Assembly (NCBI GenBank): GCA_037176705.1
Contig: JBAWUJ010000133.1
Span: 1-64,000 of the forward strand
DNA from: Molossus alvarezi
Lineage: Eukaryota > Chordata > Mammalia > Chiroptera > Molossidae
Length of the DNA stretch: 64,000 nt
Reading direction: 5' to 3'
Shown one piece after another: positions 45,359 through 57,179 of the stretch. The notes below the pieces were generated by a model. It saw only the letters and a list, made by a program, of their open reading frames with translations. It ran no database searches and was not told the origin of the DNA. The number at the start of each line of letters is the position of its first letter. Position 1 is the stretch's first letter. The translations under genes were made by a program, and so were the position numbers.

Positions 45359-45828
45359 GTTGGCGGCCGCCTCCAGGCGCCCTAAGAGTCCAGCGCCGGG
45401 GCTGGCAGCCCCCCGGGCAGCCCCCCCGGCCGCCAGGCGGAGCGCGGACCGGCCCCTCTCAGCTCTCGGGGACCCAGGCGCGCGGTCCGTCCCGCCCAGC
45501 CTCGAACCAGGTCCTCACCGCGGAGCTCGGCAGGCCGCGCATGCGCAGTCCAGGGGCCCCAAGGTCTGCGCCTGGGGGGCCGGGGGTCCGCCCCACGGGG
45601 CTGCGCTGCCCCACCGGCGGGCGCGGGCGCCCGCGAGTTGCGGCGCCTTGCGCGGCGGCCTGCTGGTGTGCTGCTGGGGCGTGGGGGGATCCCCTCTGGG
45701 CCCCAGATTCCCTCGCTCGGCCCCCGGCGTGGGCTGGGGCGCGTGCGTGCGTGGGCTGCGTGGCCCTCGGCCCGAAGCGCGGCAGGTGCGCAGCTGGCTG
45801 GCTGTGGGGGGACCAAAAAGGAGCGGCG

Positions 45829-45949
45829 AAAGCCTACAGCACCCGGCATTCCCAGGCGGTCTCCCATCCAAGTCCTGACCGGGCCCGACCCTGCTTAGCT
45901 TCCCAGATCCCACGAGATCGGGCGCGTTCAGGGTGGTATGGCCGGAGAC
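45829..45949 (-). rRNA. 5S rRNA-like gene, copy 78 of 108
   Basis: Same body. T at -40, type A spacer; first unit that breaks the match with block P. Confidence 0.85.
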
Positions 45950-46419
45950 GTTGGCGGCCGCCTCCAGGCGCCCTAAGAGTCCAGCGCCTGGGCTGGCAGC
46001 CCCCCGGGCAGCCCCCCCGGCCGCCAGGCGGAGCGCGGACCGGCCCCTCTCAGCTCTCGGGGACCCAGGCGCGCGGTCCGTCCCGCCCAGCCTCGAACCA
46101 GGTCCTCACCGCGGAGCTCGGCAGGCCGCGCATGCGCAGTCCAGGGGCCCCAAGGTCTGCGCCTGGGGGGCCGGGGGTCCGCCCCACGGGGCTGCGCTGC
46201 CCCACCGGCGGGCGCGGGCGCCCGCGAGTTGCGGCGCCTTGCGCGGCGGCCTGCTGGTGTGCTGCTGGGGCGTGGGGGGATCCCCTCTGGGCCCCAGATT
46301 CCCTCGCTCGGCCCCCGGCGTGGGCTGGGGCGCGTGCGTGCGTGGGCTGCGTGGCCCTCGGCCCGAAGCGCGGCAGGTGCGCAGCTGGCTGGCTGTGGGG
46401 GGACCAAAAAGGAGCGGCG

Positions 46420-46540
46420 AAAGCCTACAGCACCCGGCATTCCCAGGCGGTCTCCCATCCAAGTCCTGACCGGGCCCGACCCTGCTTAGCTTCCCAGATC
46501 CCACGAGATCGGGCGCGTTCAGGGTGGTATGGCCGGAGAC
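46420..46540 (-). rRNA. 5S rRNA-like gene, copy 79 of 108
   Basis: Same body. G at -40 with the -49 variant, type A spacer. Confidence 0.85.
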
Positions 46541-47010
46541 GTTGGCGGCCGCCTCCAGGCGCCCTAAGAGTCCAGCGCCGGGGCTGGCCGCCCCCCGGGC
46601 AGCCCCCCCGGCCGCCAGGCGGAGCGCGGACCGGCCCCTCTCAGCTCTCGGGGACCCAGGCGCGCGGTCCGTCCCGCCCAGCCTCGAACCAGGTCCTCAC
46701 CGCGGAGCTCGGCAGGCCGCGCATGCGCAGTCCAGGGGCCCCAAGGTCTGCGCCTGGGGGGCCGGGGGTCCGCCCCACGGGGCTGCGCTGCCCCACCGGC
46801 GGGCGCGGGCGCCCGCGAGTTGCGGCGCCTTGCGCGGCGGCCTGCTGGTGTGCTGCTGGGGCGTGGGGGGATCCCCTCTGGGCCCCAGATTCCCTCGCTC
46901 GGCCCCCGGCGTGGGCTGGGGCGCGTGCGTGCGTGGGCTGCGTGGCCCTCGGCCCGAAGCGCGGCAGGTGCGCAGCTGGCTGGCTGTGGGGGGACCAAAA
47001 AGGAGCGGCG

Positions 47011-47131
47011 AAAGCCTACAGCACCCGGCATTCCCAGGCGGTCTCCCATCCAAGTCCTGACCGGGCCCGACCCTGCTTAGCTTCCCAGATCCCACGAGAT
47101 CGGGCGCGTTCAGGGTGGTATGGCCGGAGAC
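47011..47131 (-). rRNA. 5S rRNA-like gene, copy 80 of 108
   Basis: Same body. T at -40, type A spacer. Confidence 0.85.
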
Positions 47132-47601
47132 GTTGGCGGCCGCCTCCAGGCGCCCTAAGAGTCCAGCGCCTGGGCTGGCAGCCCCCCGGGCAGCCCCCCC
47201 GGCCGCCAGGCGGAGCGCGGACCGGCCCCTCTCAGCTCTCGGGGACCCAGGCGCGCGGTCCGTCCCGCCCAGCCTCGAACCAGGTCCTCACCGCGGAGCT
47301 CGGCAGGCCGCGCATGCGCAGTCCAGGGGCCCCAAGGTCTGCGCCTGGGGGGCCGGGGGTCCGCCCCACGGGGCTGCGCTGCCCCACCGGCGGGCGCGGG
47401 CGCCCGCGAGTTGCGGCGCCTTGCGCGGCGGCCTGCTGGTGTGCTGCTGGGGCGTGGGGGGATCCCCTCTGGGCCCCAGATTCCCTCGCTCGGCCCCCGG
47501 CGTGGGCTGGGGCGCGTGCGTGCGTGGGCTGCGTGGCCCTCGGCCCGAAGCGCGGCAGGTGCGCAGCTGGCTGGCTGTGGGGGGACCAAAAAGGAGCGGC
47601 G

Positions 47602-47722
47602 AAAGCCTACAGCACCCGGCATTCCCAGGCGGTCTCCCATCCAAGTCCTGACCGGGCCCGACCCTGCTTAGCTTCCCAGATCCCACGAGATCGGGCGCGT
47701 TCAGGGTGGTATGGCCGGAGAC
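47602..47722 (-). rRNA. 5S rRNA-like gene, copy 81 of 108
   Basis: Same body. T at -40, type A spacer. Confidence 0.85.
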
Positions 47723-48192
47723 GTTGGCGGCCGCCTCCAGGCGCCCTAAGAGTCCAGCGCCTGGGCTGGCAGCCCCCCGGGCAGCCCCCCCGGCCGCCAG
47801 GCGGAGCGCGGACCGGCCCCTCTCAGCTCTCGGGGACCCAGGCGCGCGGTCCGTCCCGCCCAGCCTCGAACCAGGTCCTCACCGCGGAGCTCGGCAGGCC
47901 GCGCATGCGCAGTCCAGGGGCCCCAAGGTCTGCGCCTGGGGGGCCGGGGGTCCGCCCCACGGGGCTGCGCTGCCCCACCGGCGGGCGCGGGCGCCCGCGA
48001 GTTGCGGCGCCTTGCGCGGCGGCCTGCTGGTGTGCTGCTGGGGCGTGGGGGGATCCCCTCTGGGCCCCAGATTCCCTCGCTCGGCCCCCGGCGTGGGCTG
48101 GGGCGCGTGCGTGCGTGGGCTGCGTGGCCCTCGGCCCGAAGCGCGGCAGGTGCGCAGCTGGCTGGCTGTGGGGGGACCAAAAAGGAGCGGCG

Positions 48193-48313
48193 AAAGCCTA
48201 CAGCACCCGGCATTCCCAGGCGGTCTCCCATCCAAGTCCTGACCGGGCCCGACCCTGCTTAGCTTCCCAGATCCCACGAGATCGGGCGCGTTCAGGGTGG
48301 TATGGCCGGAGAC
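48193..48313 (-). rRNA. 5S rRNA-like gene, copy 82 of 108
   Basis: Same body. G at -40, -49 variant, type B spacer; opens the extra subseries of block P'. Confidence 0.85.
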
Positions 48314-48783
48314 GTTGGCGGCCGCCTCCAGGCGCCCTAAGAGTCCAGCGCCGGGGCTGGCCGCCCCCCGGGCAGCCCCCCCGGCCGCCAGGCGGAGCGC
48401 GGACCGGCCCCTCTCAGCTCTCGGGGACCCAGGCGCGCGGTCCGTCCCGCCCAGCCTCGAACCAGGTCCTCACCGCGGAGCTCGGCAGGCCGCGCATGCG
48501 CAGTCCAGGGGCCCCAAGGTCTGCGCCTGGGGGGCCGGGGGTCCGCCCCACGGGGCTGCGCTGCCCCACGGGGGGGGCGCGGGCGCCCGCGAGTTGCGGC
48601 ACCTTGCGCGGCGGCCTGCTGGTGTGCTGCTGGGGCGTGGGGGGTCCCCTCTGGGCCCCAGATTCCCTCGCTCGGCCCCCGGCGTGGGCTGGGGCGCGTG
48701 CGTGCGTGGGCTGCGTGGCCCTCGGCCCGAAGCGCGGCAGGTGCGCAGCTGGCTGGCTGTGGGGGGACCAAAAAGGAGCGGCG

Positions 48784-48904
48784 AAAGCCTACAGCACCCG
48801 GCATTCCCAGGCGGTCTCCCATCCAAGTCCTGACCGGGCCCGACCCTGCTTAGCTTCCCAGATCCCACGAGATCGGGCGCGTTCAGGGTGGTATGGCCGG
48901 AGAC
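48784..48904 (-). rRNA. 5S rRNA-like gene, copy 83 of 108
   Basis: Same body. G at -40, type A spacer upstream. Confidence 0.85.
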
Positions 48905-49374
48905 GTTGGCGGCCGCCTCCAGGCGCCCTAAGAGTCCAGCGCCGGGGCTGGCAGCCCCCCGGGCAGCCCCCCCGGCCGCCAGGCGGAGCGCGGACCGGCC
49001 CCTCTCAGCTCTCGGGGACCCAGGCGCGCGGTCCGTCCCGCCCAGCCTCGAACCAGGTCCTCACCGCGGAGCTCGGCAGGCCGCGCATGCGCAGTCCAGG
49101 GGCCCCAAGGTCTGCGCCTGGGGGGCCGGGGGTCCGCCCCACGGGGCTGCGCTGCCCCACCGGCGGGCGCGGGCGCCCGCGAGTTGCGGCGCCTTGCGCG
49201 GCGGCCTGCTGGTGTGCTGCTGGGGCGTGGGGGGATCCCCTCTGGGCCCCAGATTCCCTCGCTCGGCCCCCGGCGTGGGCTGGGGCGCGTGCGTGCGTGG
49301 GCTGCGTGGCCCTCGGCCCGAAGCGCGGCAGGTGCGCAGCTGGCTGGCTGTGGGGGGACCAAAAAGGAGCGGCG

Positions 49375-49495
49375 AAAGCCTACAGCACCCGGCATTCCCA
49401 GGCGGTCTCCCATCCAAGTCCTGACCGGGCCCGACCCTGCTTAGCTTCCCAGATCCCACGAGATCGGGCGCGTTCAGGGTGGTATGGCCGGAGAC
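49375..49495 (-). rRNA. 5S rRNA-like gene, copy 84 of 108
   Basis: Same body. G at -40, type A spacer. Confidence 0.85.
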
Positions 49496-49965
49496 GTTGG
49501 CGGCCGCCTCCAGGCGCCCTAAGAGTCCAGCGCCGGGGCTGGCAGCCCCCCGGGCAGCCCCCCCGGCCGCCAGGCGGAGCGCGGACCGGCCCCTCTCAGC
49601 TCTCGGGGACCCAGGCGCGCGGTCCGTCCCGCCCAGCCTCGAACCAGGTCCTCACCGCGGAGCTCGGCAGGCCGCGCATGCGCAGTCCAGGGGCCCCAAG
49701 GTCTGCGCCTGGGGGGCCGGGGGTCCGCCCCACGGGGCTGCGCTGCCCCACCGGCGGGCGCGGGCGCCCGCGAGTTGCGGCGCCTTGCGCGGCGGCCTGC
49801 TGGTGTGCTGCTGGGGCGTGGGGGGATCCCCTCTGGGCCCCAGATTCCCTCGCTCGGCCCCCGGCGTGGGCTGGGGCGCGTGCGTGCGTGGGCTGCGTGG
49901 CCCTCGGCCCGAAGCGCGGCAGGTGCGCAGCTGGCTGGCTGTGGGGGGACCAAAAAGGAGCGGCG

Positions 49966-50086
49966 AAAGCCTACAGCACCCGGCATTCCCAGGCGGTCTC
50001 CCATCCAAGTCCTGACCGGGCCCGACCCTGCTTAGCTTCCCAGATCCCACGAGATCGGGCGCGTTCAGGGTGGTATGGCCGGAGAC
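49966..50086 (-). rRNA. 5S rRNA-like gene, copy 85 of 108
   Basis: Same body. G at -40, type A spacer. Confidence 0.85.
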
Positions 50087-50556
50087 GTTGGCGGCCGCCT
50101 CCAGGCGCCCTAAGAGTCCAGCGCCGGGGCTGGCAGCCCCCCGGGCAGCCCCCCCGGCCGCCAGGCGGAGCGCGGACCGGCCCCTCTCAGCTCTCGGGGA
50201 CCCAGGCGCGCGGTCCGTCCCGCCCAGCCTCGAACCAGGTCCTCACCGCGGAGCTCGGCAGGCCGCGCATGCGCAGTCCAGGGGCCCCAAGGTCTGCGCC
50301 TGGGGGGCCGGGGGTCCGCCCCACGGGGCTGCGCTGCCCCACCGGCGGGCGCGGGCGCCCGCGAGTTGCGGCGCCTTGCGCGGCGGCCTGCTGGTGTGCT
50401 GCTGGGGCGTGGGGGGATCCCCTCTGGGCCCCAGATTCCCTCGCTCGGCCCCCGGCGTGGGCTGGGGCGCGTGCGTGCGTGGGCTGCGTGGCCCTCGGCC
50501 CGAAGCGCGGCAGGTGCGCAGCTGGCTGGCTGTGGGGGGACCAAAAAGGAGCGGCG

Positions 50557-50677
50557 AAAGCCTACAGCACCCGGCATTCCCAGGCGGTCTCCCATCCAAG
50601 TCCTGACCGGGCCCGACCCTGCTTAGCTTCCCAGATCCCACGAGATCGGGCGCGTTCAGGGTGGTATGGCCGGAGAC
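50557..50677 (-). rRNA. 5S rRNA-like gene, copy 86 of 108
   Basis: Same body. T at -40, type A spacer. From here to copy 108 the series equals copies 42-64. Confidence 0.85.
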
Positions 50678-51147
50678 GTTGGCGGCCGCCTCCAGGCGCC
50701 CTAAGAGTCCAGCGCCTGGGCTGGCAGCCCCCCGGGCAGCCCCCCCGGCCGCCAGGCGGAGCGCGGACCGGCCCCTCTCAGCTCTCGGGGACCCAGGCGC
50801 GCGGTCCGTCCCGCCCAGCCTCGAACCAGGTCCTCACCGCGGAGCTCGGCAGGCCGCGCATGCGCAGTCCAGGGGCCCCAAGGTCTGCGCCTGGGGGGCC
50901 GGGGGTCCGCCCCACGGGGCTGCGCTGCCCCACCGGCGGGCGCGGGCGCCCGCGAGTTGCGGCGCCTTGCGCGGCGGCCTGCTGGTGTGCTGCTGGGGCG
51001 TGGGGGGATCCCCTCTGGGCCCCAGATTCCCTCGCTCGGCCCCCGGCGTGGGCTGGGGCGCGTGCGTGCGTGGGCTGCGTGGCCCTCGGCCCGAAGCGCG
51101 GCAGGTGCGCAGCTGGCTGGCTGTGGGGGGACCAAAAAGGAGCGGCG

Positions 51148-51268
51148 AAAGCCTACAGCACCCGGCATTCCCAGGCGGTCTCCCATCCAAGTCCTGACCG
51201 GGCCCGACCCTGCTTAGCTTCCCAGATCCCACGAGATCGGGCGCGTTCAGGGTGGTATGGCCGGAGAC
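51148..51268 (-). rRNA. 5S rRNA-like gene, copy 87 of 108
   Basis: Same body. T at -40, type A spacer. Confidence 0.85.
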
Positions 51269-51738
51269 GTTGGCGGCCGCCTCCAGGCGCCCTAAGAGTC
51301 CAGCGCCTGGGCTGGCAGCCCCCCGGGCAGCCCCCCCGGCCGCCAGGCGGAGCGCGGACCGGCCCCTCTCAGCTCTCGGGGACCCAGGCGCGCGGTCCGT
51401 CCCGCCCAGCCTCGAACCAGGTCCTCACCGCGGAGCTCGGCAGGCCGCGCATGCGCAGTCCAGGGGCCCCAAGGTCTGCGCCTGGGGGGCCGGGGGTCCG
51501 CCCCACGGGGCTGCGCTGCCCCACCGGCGGGCGCGGGCGCCCGCGAGTTGCGGCGCCTTGCGCGGCGGCCTGCTGGTGTGCTGCTGGGGCGTGGGGGGAT
51601 CCCCTCTGGGCCCCAGATTCCCTCGCTCGGCCCCCGGCGTGGGCTGGGGCGCGTGCGTGCGTGGGCTGCGTGGCCCTCGGCCCGAAGCGCGGCAGGTGCG
51701 CAGCTGGCTGGCTGTGGGGGGACCAAAAAGGAGCGGCG

Positions 51739-51859
51739 AAAGCCTACAGCACCCGGCATTCCCAGGCGGTCTCCCATCCAAGTCCTGACCGGGCCCGACC
51801 CTGCTTAGCTTCCCAGATCCCACGAGATCGGGCGCGTTCAGGGTGGTATGGCCGGAGAC
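51739..51859 (-). rRNA. 5S rRNA-like gene, copy 88 of 108
   Basis: Same body. T at -40, type A spacer. Confidence 0.85.
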
Positions 51860-52329
51860 GTTGGCGGCCGCCTCCAGGCGCCCTAAGAGTCCAGCGCCTG
51901 GGCTGGCAGCCCCCCGGGCAGCCCCCCCGGCCGCCAGGCGGAGCGCGGACCGGCCCCTCTCAGCTCTCGGGGACCCAGGCGCGCGGTCCGTCCCGCCCAG
52001 CCTCGAACCAGGTCCTCACCGCGGAGCTCGGCAGGCCGCGCATGCGCAGTCCAGGGGCCCCAAGGTCTGCGCCTGGGGGGCCGGGGGTCCGCCCCACGGG
52101 GCTGCGCTGCCCCACCGGCGGGCGCGGGCGCCCGCGAGTTGCGGCGCCTTGCGCGGCGGCCTGCTGGTGTGCTGCTGGGGCGTGGGGGGATCCCCTCTGG
52201 GCCCCAGATTCCCTCGCTCGGCCCCCGGCGTGGGCTGGGGCGCGTGCGTGCGTGGGCTGCGTGGCCCTCGGCCCGAAGCGCGGCAGGTGCGCAGCTGGCT
52301 GGCTGTGGGGGGACCAAAAAGGAGCGGCG

Positions 52330-52450
52330 AAAGCCTACAGCACCCGGCATTCCCAGGCGGTCTCCCATCCAAGTCCTGACCGGGCCCGACCCTGCTTAGC
52401 TTCCCAGATCCCACGAGATCGGGCGCGTTCAGGGTGGTATGGCCGGAGAC
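52330..52450 (-). rRNA. 5S rRNA-like gene, copy 89 of 108
   Basis: Same body. G at -40, -49 variant, type B spacer. Counterpart of copy 45. Confidence 0.85.
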
Positions 52451-52920
52451 GTTGGCGGCCGCCTCCAGGCGCCCTAAGAGTCCAGCGCCGGGGCTGGCCG
52501 CCCCCCGGGCAGCCCCCCCGGCCGCCAGGCGGAGCGCGGACCGGCCCCTCTCAGCTCTCGGGGACCCAGGCGCGCGGTCCGTCCCGCCCAGCCTCGAACC
52601 AGGTCCTCACCGCGGAGCTCGGCAGGCCGCGCATGCGCAGTCCAGGGGCCCCAAGGTCTGCGCCTGGGGGGCCGGGGGTCCGCCCCACGGGGCTGCGCTG
52701 CCCCACGGGGGGGGCGCGGGCGCCCGCGAGTTGCGGCACCTTGCGCGGCGGCCTGCTGGTGTGCTGCTGGGGCGTGGGGGGTCCCCTCTGGGCCCCAGAT
52801 TCCCTCGCTCGGCCCCCGGCGTGGGCTGGGGCGCGTGCGTGCGTGGGCTGCGTGGCCCTCGGCCCGAAGCGCGGCAGGTGCGCAGCTGGCTGGCTGTGGG
52901 GGGACCAAAAAGGAGCGGCG

Positions 52921-53041
52921 AAAGCCTACAGCACCCGGCATTCCCAGGCGGTCTCCCATCCAAGTCCTGACCGGGCCCGACCCTGCTTAGCTTCCCAGAT
53001 CCCACGAGATCGGGCGCGTTCAGGGTGGTATGGCCGGAGAC
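52921..53041 (-). rRNA. 5S rRNA-like gene, copy 90 of 108
   Basis: Same body. G at -40, type A spacer upstream. Confidence 0.85.
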
Positions 53042-53511
53042 GTTGGCGGCCGCCTCCAGGCGCCCTAAGAGTCCAGCGCCGGGGCTGGCAGCCCCCCGGG
53101 CAGCCCCCCCGGCCGCCAGGCGGAGCGCGGACCGGCCCCTCTCAGCTCTCGGGGACCCAGGCGCGCGGTCCGTCCCGCCCAGCCTCGAACCAGGTCCTCA
53201 CCGCGGAGCTCGGCAGGCCGCGCATGCGCAGTCCAGGGGCCCCAAGGTCTGCGCCTGGGGGGCCGGGGGTCCGCCCCACGGGGCTGCGCTGCCCCACCGG
53301 CGGGCGCGGGCGCCCGCGAGTTGCGGCGCCTTGCGCGGCGGCCTGCTGGTGTGCTGCTGGGGCGTGGGGGGATCCCCTCTGGGCCCCAGATTCCCTCGCT
53401 CGGCCCCCGGCGTGGGCTGGGGCGCGTGCGTGCGTGGGCTGCGTGGCCCTCGGCCCGAAGCGCGGCAGGTGCGCAGCTGGCTGGCTGTGGGGGGACCAAA
53501 AAGGAGCGGCG

Positions 53512-53632
53512 AAAGCCTACAGCACCCGGCATTCCCAGGCGGTCTCCCATCCAAGTCCTGACCGGGCCCGACCCTGCTTAGCTTCCCAGATCCCACGAGA
53601 TCGGGCGCGTTCAGGGTGGTATGGCCGGAGAC
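53512..53632 (-). rRNA. 5S rRNA-like gene, copy 91 of 108
   Basis: Same body. G at -40, type A spacer. Confidence 0.85.
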
Positions 53633-54102
53633 GTTGGCGGCCGCCTCCAGGCGCCCTAAGAGTCCAGCGCCGGGGCTGGCAGCCCCCCGGGCAGCCCCCC
53701 CGGCCGCCAGGCGGAGCGCGGACCGGCCCCTCTCAGCTCTCGGGGACCCAGGCGCGCGGTCCGTCCCGCCCAGCCTCGAACCAGGTCCTCACCGCGGAGC
53801 TCGGCAGGCCGCGCATGCGCAGTCCAGGGGCCCCAAGGTCTGCGCCTGGGGGGCCGGGGGTCCGCCCCACGGGGCTGCGCTGCCCCACCGGCGGGCGCGG
53901 GCGCCCGCGAGTTGCGGCGCCTTGCGCGGCGGCCTGCTGGTGTGCTGCTGGGGCGTGGGGGGATCCCCTCTGGGCCCCAGATTCCCTCGCTCGGCCCCCG
54001 GCGTGGGCTGGGGCGCGTGCGTGCGTGGGCTGCGTGGCCCTCGGCCCGAAGCGCGGCAGGTGCGCAGCTGGCTGGCTGTGGGGGGACCAAAAAGGAGCGG
54101 CG

Positions 54103-54223
54103 AAAGCCTACAGCACCCGGCATTCCCAGGCGGTCTCCCATCCAAGTCCTGACCGGGCCCGACCCTGCTTAGCTTCCCAGATCCCACGAGATCGGGCGCG
54201 TTCAGGGTGGTATGGCCGGAGAC
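54103..54223 (-). rRNA. 5S rRNA-like gene, copy 92 of 108
   Basis: Same body. G at -40, type A spacer. Confidence 0.85.
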
Positions 54224-54693
54224 GTTGGCGGCCGCCTCCAGGCGCCCTAAGAGTCCAGCGCCGGGGCTGGCAGCCCCCCGGGCAGCCCCCCCGGCCGCCA
54301 GGCGGAGCGCGGACCGGCCCCTCTCAGCTCTCGGGGACCCAGGCGCGCGGTCCGTCCCGCCCAGCCTCGAACCAGGTCCTCACCGCGGAGCTCGGCAGGC
54401 CGCGCATGCGCAGTCCAGGGGCCCCAAGGTCTGCGCCTGGGGGGCCGGGGGTCCGCCCCACGGGGCTGCGCTGCCCCACCGGCGGGCGCGGGCGCCCGCG
54501 AGTTGCGGCGCCTTGCGCGGCGGCCTGCTGGTGTGCTGCTGGGGCGTGGGGGGATCCCCTCTGGGCCCCAGATTCCCTCGCTCGGCCCCCGGCGTGGGCT
54601 GGGGCGCGTGCGTGCGTGGGCTGCGTGGCCCTCGGCCCGAAGCGCGGCAGGTGCGCAGCTGGCTGGCTGTGGGGGGACCAAAAAGGAGCGGCG

Positions 54694-54814
54694 AAAGCCT
54701 ACAGCACCCGGCATTCCCAGGCGGTCTCCCATCCAAGTCCTGACCGGGCCCGACCCTGCTTAGCTTCCCAGATCCCACGAGATCGGGCGCGTTCAGGGTG
54801 GTATGGCCGGAGAC
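54694..54814 (-). rRNA. 5S rRNA-like gene, copy 93 of 108
   Basis: Same body. T at -40, type A spacer. Confidence 0.85.
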
Positions 54815-55284
54815 GTTGGCGGCCGCCTCCAGGCGCCCTAAGAGTCCAGCGCCTGGGCTGGCAGCCCCCCGGGCAGCCCCCCCGGCCGCCAGGCGGAGCG
54901 CGGACCGGCCCCTCTCAGCTCTCGGGGACCCAGGCGCGCGGTCCGTCCCGCCCAGCCTCGAACCAGGTCCTCACCGCGGAGCTCGGCAGGCCGCGCATGC
55001 GCAGTCCAGGGGCCCCAAGGTCTGCGCCTGGGGGGCCGGGGGTCCGCCCCACGGGGCTGCGCTGCCCCACCGGCGGGCGCGGGCGCCCGCGAGTTGCGGC
55101 GCCTTGCGCGGCGGCCTGCTGGTGTGCTGCTGGGGCGTGGGGGGATCCCCTCTGGGCCCCAGATTCCCTCGCTCGGCCCCCGGCGTGGGCTGGGGCGCGT
55201 GCGTGCGTGGGCTGCGTGGCCCTCGGCCCGAAGCGCGGCAGGTGCGCAGCTGGCTGGCTGTGGGGGGACCAAAAAGGAGCGGCG

Positions 55285-55405
55285 AAAGCCTACAGCACCC
55301 GGCATTCCCAGGCGGTCTCCCATCCAAGTCCTGACCGGGCCCGACCCTGCTTAGCTTCCCAGATCCCACGAGATCGGGCGCGTTCAGGGTGGTATGGCCG
55401 GAGAC
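55285..55405 (-). rRNA. 5S rRNA-like gene, copy 94 of 108
   Basis: Same body. G at -40 with the -49 variant, type A spacer. Confidence 0.85.
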
Positions 55406-55875
55406 GTTGGCGGCCGCCTCCAGGCGCCCTAAGAGTCCAGCGCCGGGGCTGGCCGCCCCCCGGGCAGCCCCCCCGGCCGCCAGGCGGAGCGCGGACCGGC
55501 CCCTCTCAGCTCTCGGGGACCCAGGCGCGCGGTCCGTCCCGCCCAGCCTCGAACCAGGTCCTCACCGCGGAGCTCGGCAGGCCGCGCATGCGCAGTCCAG
55601 GGGCCCCAAGGTCTGCGCCTGGGGGGCCGGGGGTCCGCCCCACGGGGCTGCGCTGCCCCACCGGCGGGCGCGGGCGCCCGCGAGTTGCGGCGCCTTGCGC
55701 GGCGGCCTGCTGGTGTGCTGCTGGGGCGTGGGGGGATCCCCTCTGGGCCCCAGATTCCCTCGCTCGGCCCCCGGCGTGGGCTGGGGCGCGTGCGTGCGTG
55801 GGCTGCGTGGCCCTCGGCCCGAAGCGCGGCAGGTGCGCAGCTGGCTGGCTGTGGGGGGACCAAAAAGGAGCGGCG

Positions 55876-55996
55876 AAAGCCTACAGCACCCGGCATTCCC
55901 AGGCGGTCTCCCATCCAAGTCCTGACCGGGCCCGACCCTGCTTAGCTTCCCAGATCCCACGAGATCGGGCGCGTTCAGGGTGGTATGGCCGGAGAC
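55876..55996 (-). rRNA. 5S rRNA-like gene, copy 95 of 108
   Basis: Same body. T at -40, type B'' spacer. Last unit of block P'. Confidence 0.85.
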
Positions 55997-56467
55997 GTTG
56001 GCGGCCGCCTCCAGGCGCCCTAAGAGTCCAGCGCCTGGGCTGGCAGCCCCCCGGGCAGCCCCCCCGGCCGCCAGGCGGAGCGCGGACCGGCCCCTCTCAG
56101 CTCTCGGGGACCCAGGCGCGCGGTCCGTCCCGCCCAGCCTCGAACCAGGTCCTCACCGCGGAGCTCGGCAGGCCGCGCATGCGCAGTCCAGGGGCCCCAA
56201 GGTCTGCGCCTGGGGGGCCGGGGGTCCGCCCCACGGGGCTGCGCTGCCCCACCGGCGGGGGCGCGGGCGCCCGCGAGTTGCGGCACCTTGCGCGGCGGCC
56301 TGCTGGTGTGCTGCTGGGGCGTGGGGGGTCCCCTCTGGGCCCCAGATTCCCTCGCTCGGCCCCCGGCGTGGGCTGGGGCGCGTGCGTGCGTGGGCTGCGT
56401 GGCCCTCGGCCCGAAGCGCGGCAGGTGCGCAGCTGGCTGGCTGTGGGGGGACCAAAAAGGAGCGGCC

Positions 56468-56588
56468 AAAGCCTACAGCACCCGGCATTCCCAGGCGGTC
56501 TCCCATCCAAGTCCTGACCGGGCCCGACCCTGCTTAGCTTCCCAGATCCCACGAGATCGGGCGCGTTCAGGGTGGTATGGCCGGAGAC
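56468..56588 (-). rRNA. 5S rRNA-like gene, copy 96 of 108
   Basis: Same body, with G at +122. T at -40, type A spacer. First unit of block Q', counterpart of copy 52. Confidence 0.85.
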
Positions 56589-57058
56589 GTTGGCGGCCGC
56601 CTCCAGGCGCCCTAAGAGTCCAGCGCCTGGGCTGGCAGCCCCCCGGGCAGCCCCCCCGGCCGCCAGGCGGAGCGCGGACCGGCCCCTCTCAGCTCTCGGG
56701 GACCCAGGCGCGCGGTCCGTCCCGCCCAGCCTCGAACCAGGTCCTCACCGCGGAGCTCGGCAGGCCGCGCATGCGCAGTCCAGGGGCCCCAAGGTCTGCG
56801 CCTGGGGGGCCGGGGGTCCGCCCCACGGGGCTGCGCTGCCCCACCGGCGGGCGCGGGCGCCCGCGAGTTGCGGCGCCTTGCGCGGCGGCCTGCTGGTGTG
56901 CTGCTGGGGCGTGGGGGGATCCCCTCTGGGCCCCAGATTCCCTCGCTCGGCCCCCGGCGTGGGCTGGGGCGCGTGCGTGCGTGGGCTGCGTGGCCCTCGG
57001 CCCGAAGCGCGGCAGGTGCGCAGCTGGCTGGCTGTGGGGGGACCAAAAAGGAGCGGCG

Positions 57059-57179
57059 AAAGCCTACAGCACCCGGCATTCCCAGGCGGTCTCCCATCCA
57101 AGTCCTGACCGGGCCCGACCCTGCTTAGCTTCCCAGATCCCACGAGATCGGGCGCGTTCAGGGTGGTATGGCCGGAGAC
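57059..57179 (-). rRNA. 5S rRNA-like gene, copy 97 of 108
   Basis: Same body. G at -40, type A spacer. Confidence 0.85.

Larger units (their letters stand above)
42283..56467. repeat. Higher-order block P' (24 units), expanded duplicate of P
   Basis: Copies 72-77 repeat copies 32-37 exactly, including the four private variants at 42834, 43364, 43624 and 44234 (offset 23642). Copies 86-95 repeat copies 42-51. The middle differs: eight units in P(copies 38-41 plus neighbours) are replaced by a longer run that includes an additional copy of the subseries -49/B, G, G, G, T, so the block gained four units. Confidence 0.75.

Noticed and set aside
42103..56517. Giant plus-strand open reading frame (about 4800 codons) as a repeat protein gene
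   Set aside because: It is the 197-codon translation of the antisense of the 5S repeat, produced by a unit length divisible by 3 and a GC-rich sequence with few stops. All other frames are similarly open, and there is no codon-position bias between units, signal or known domain.
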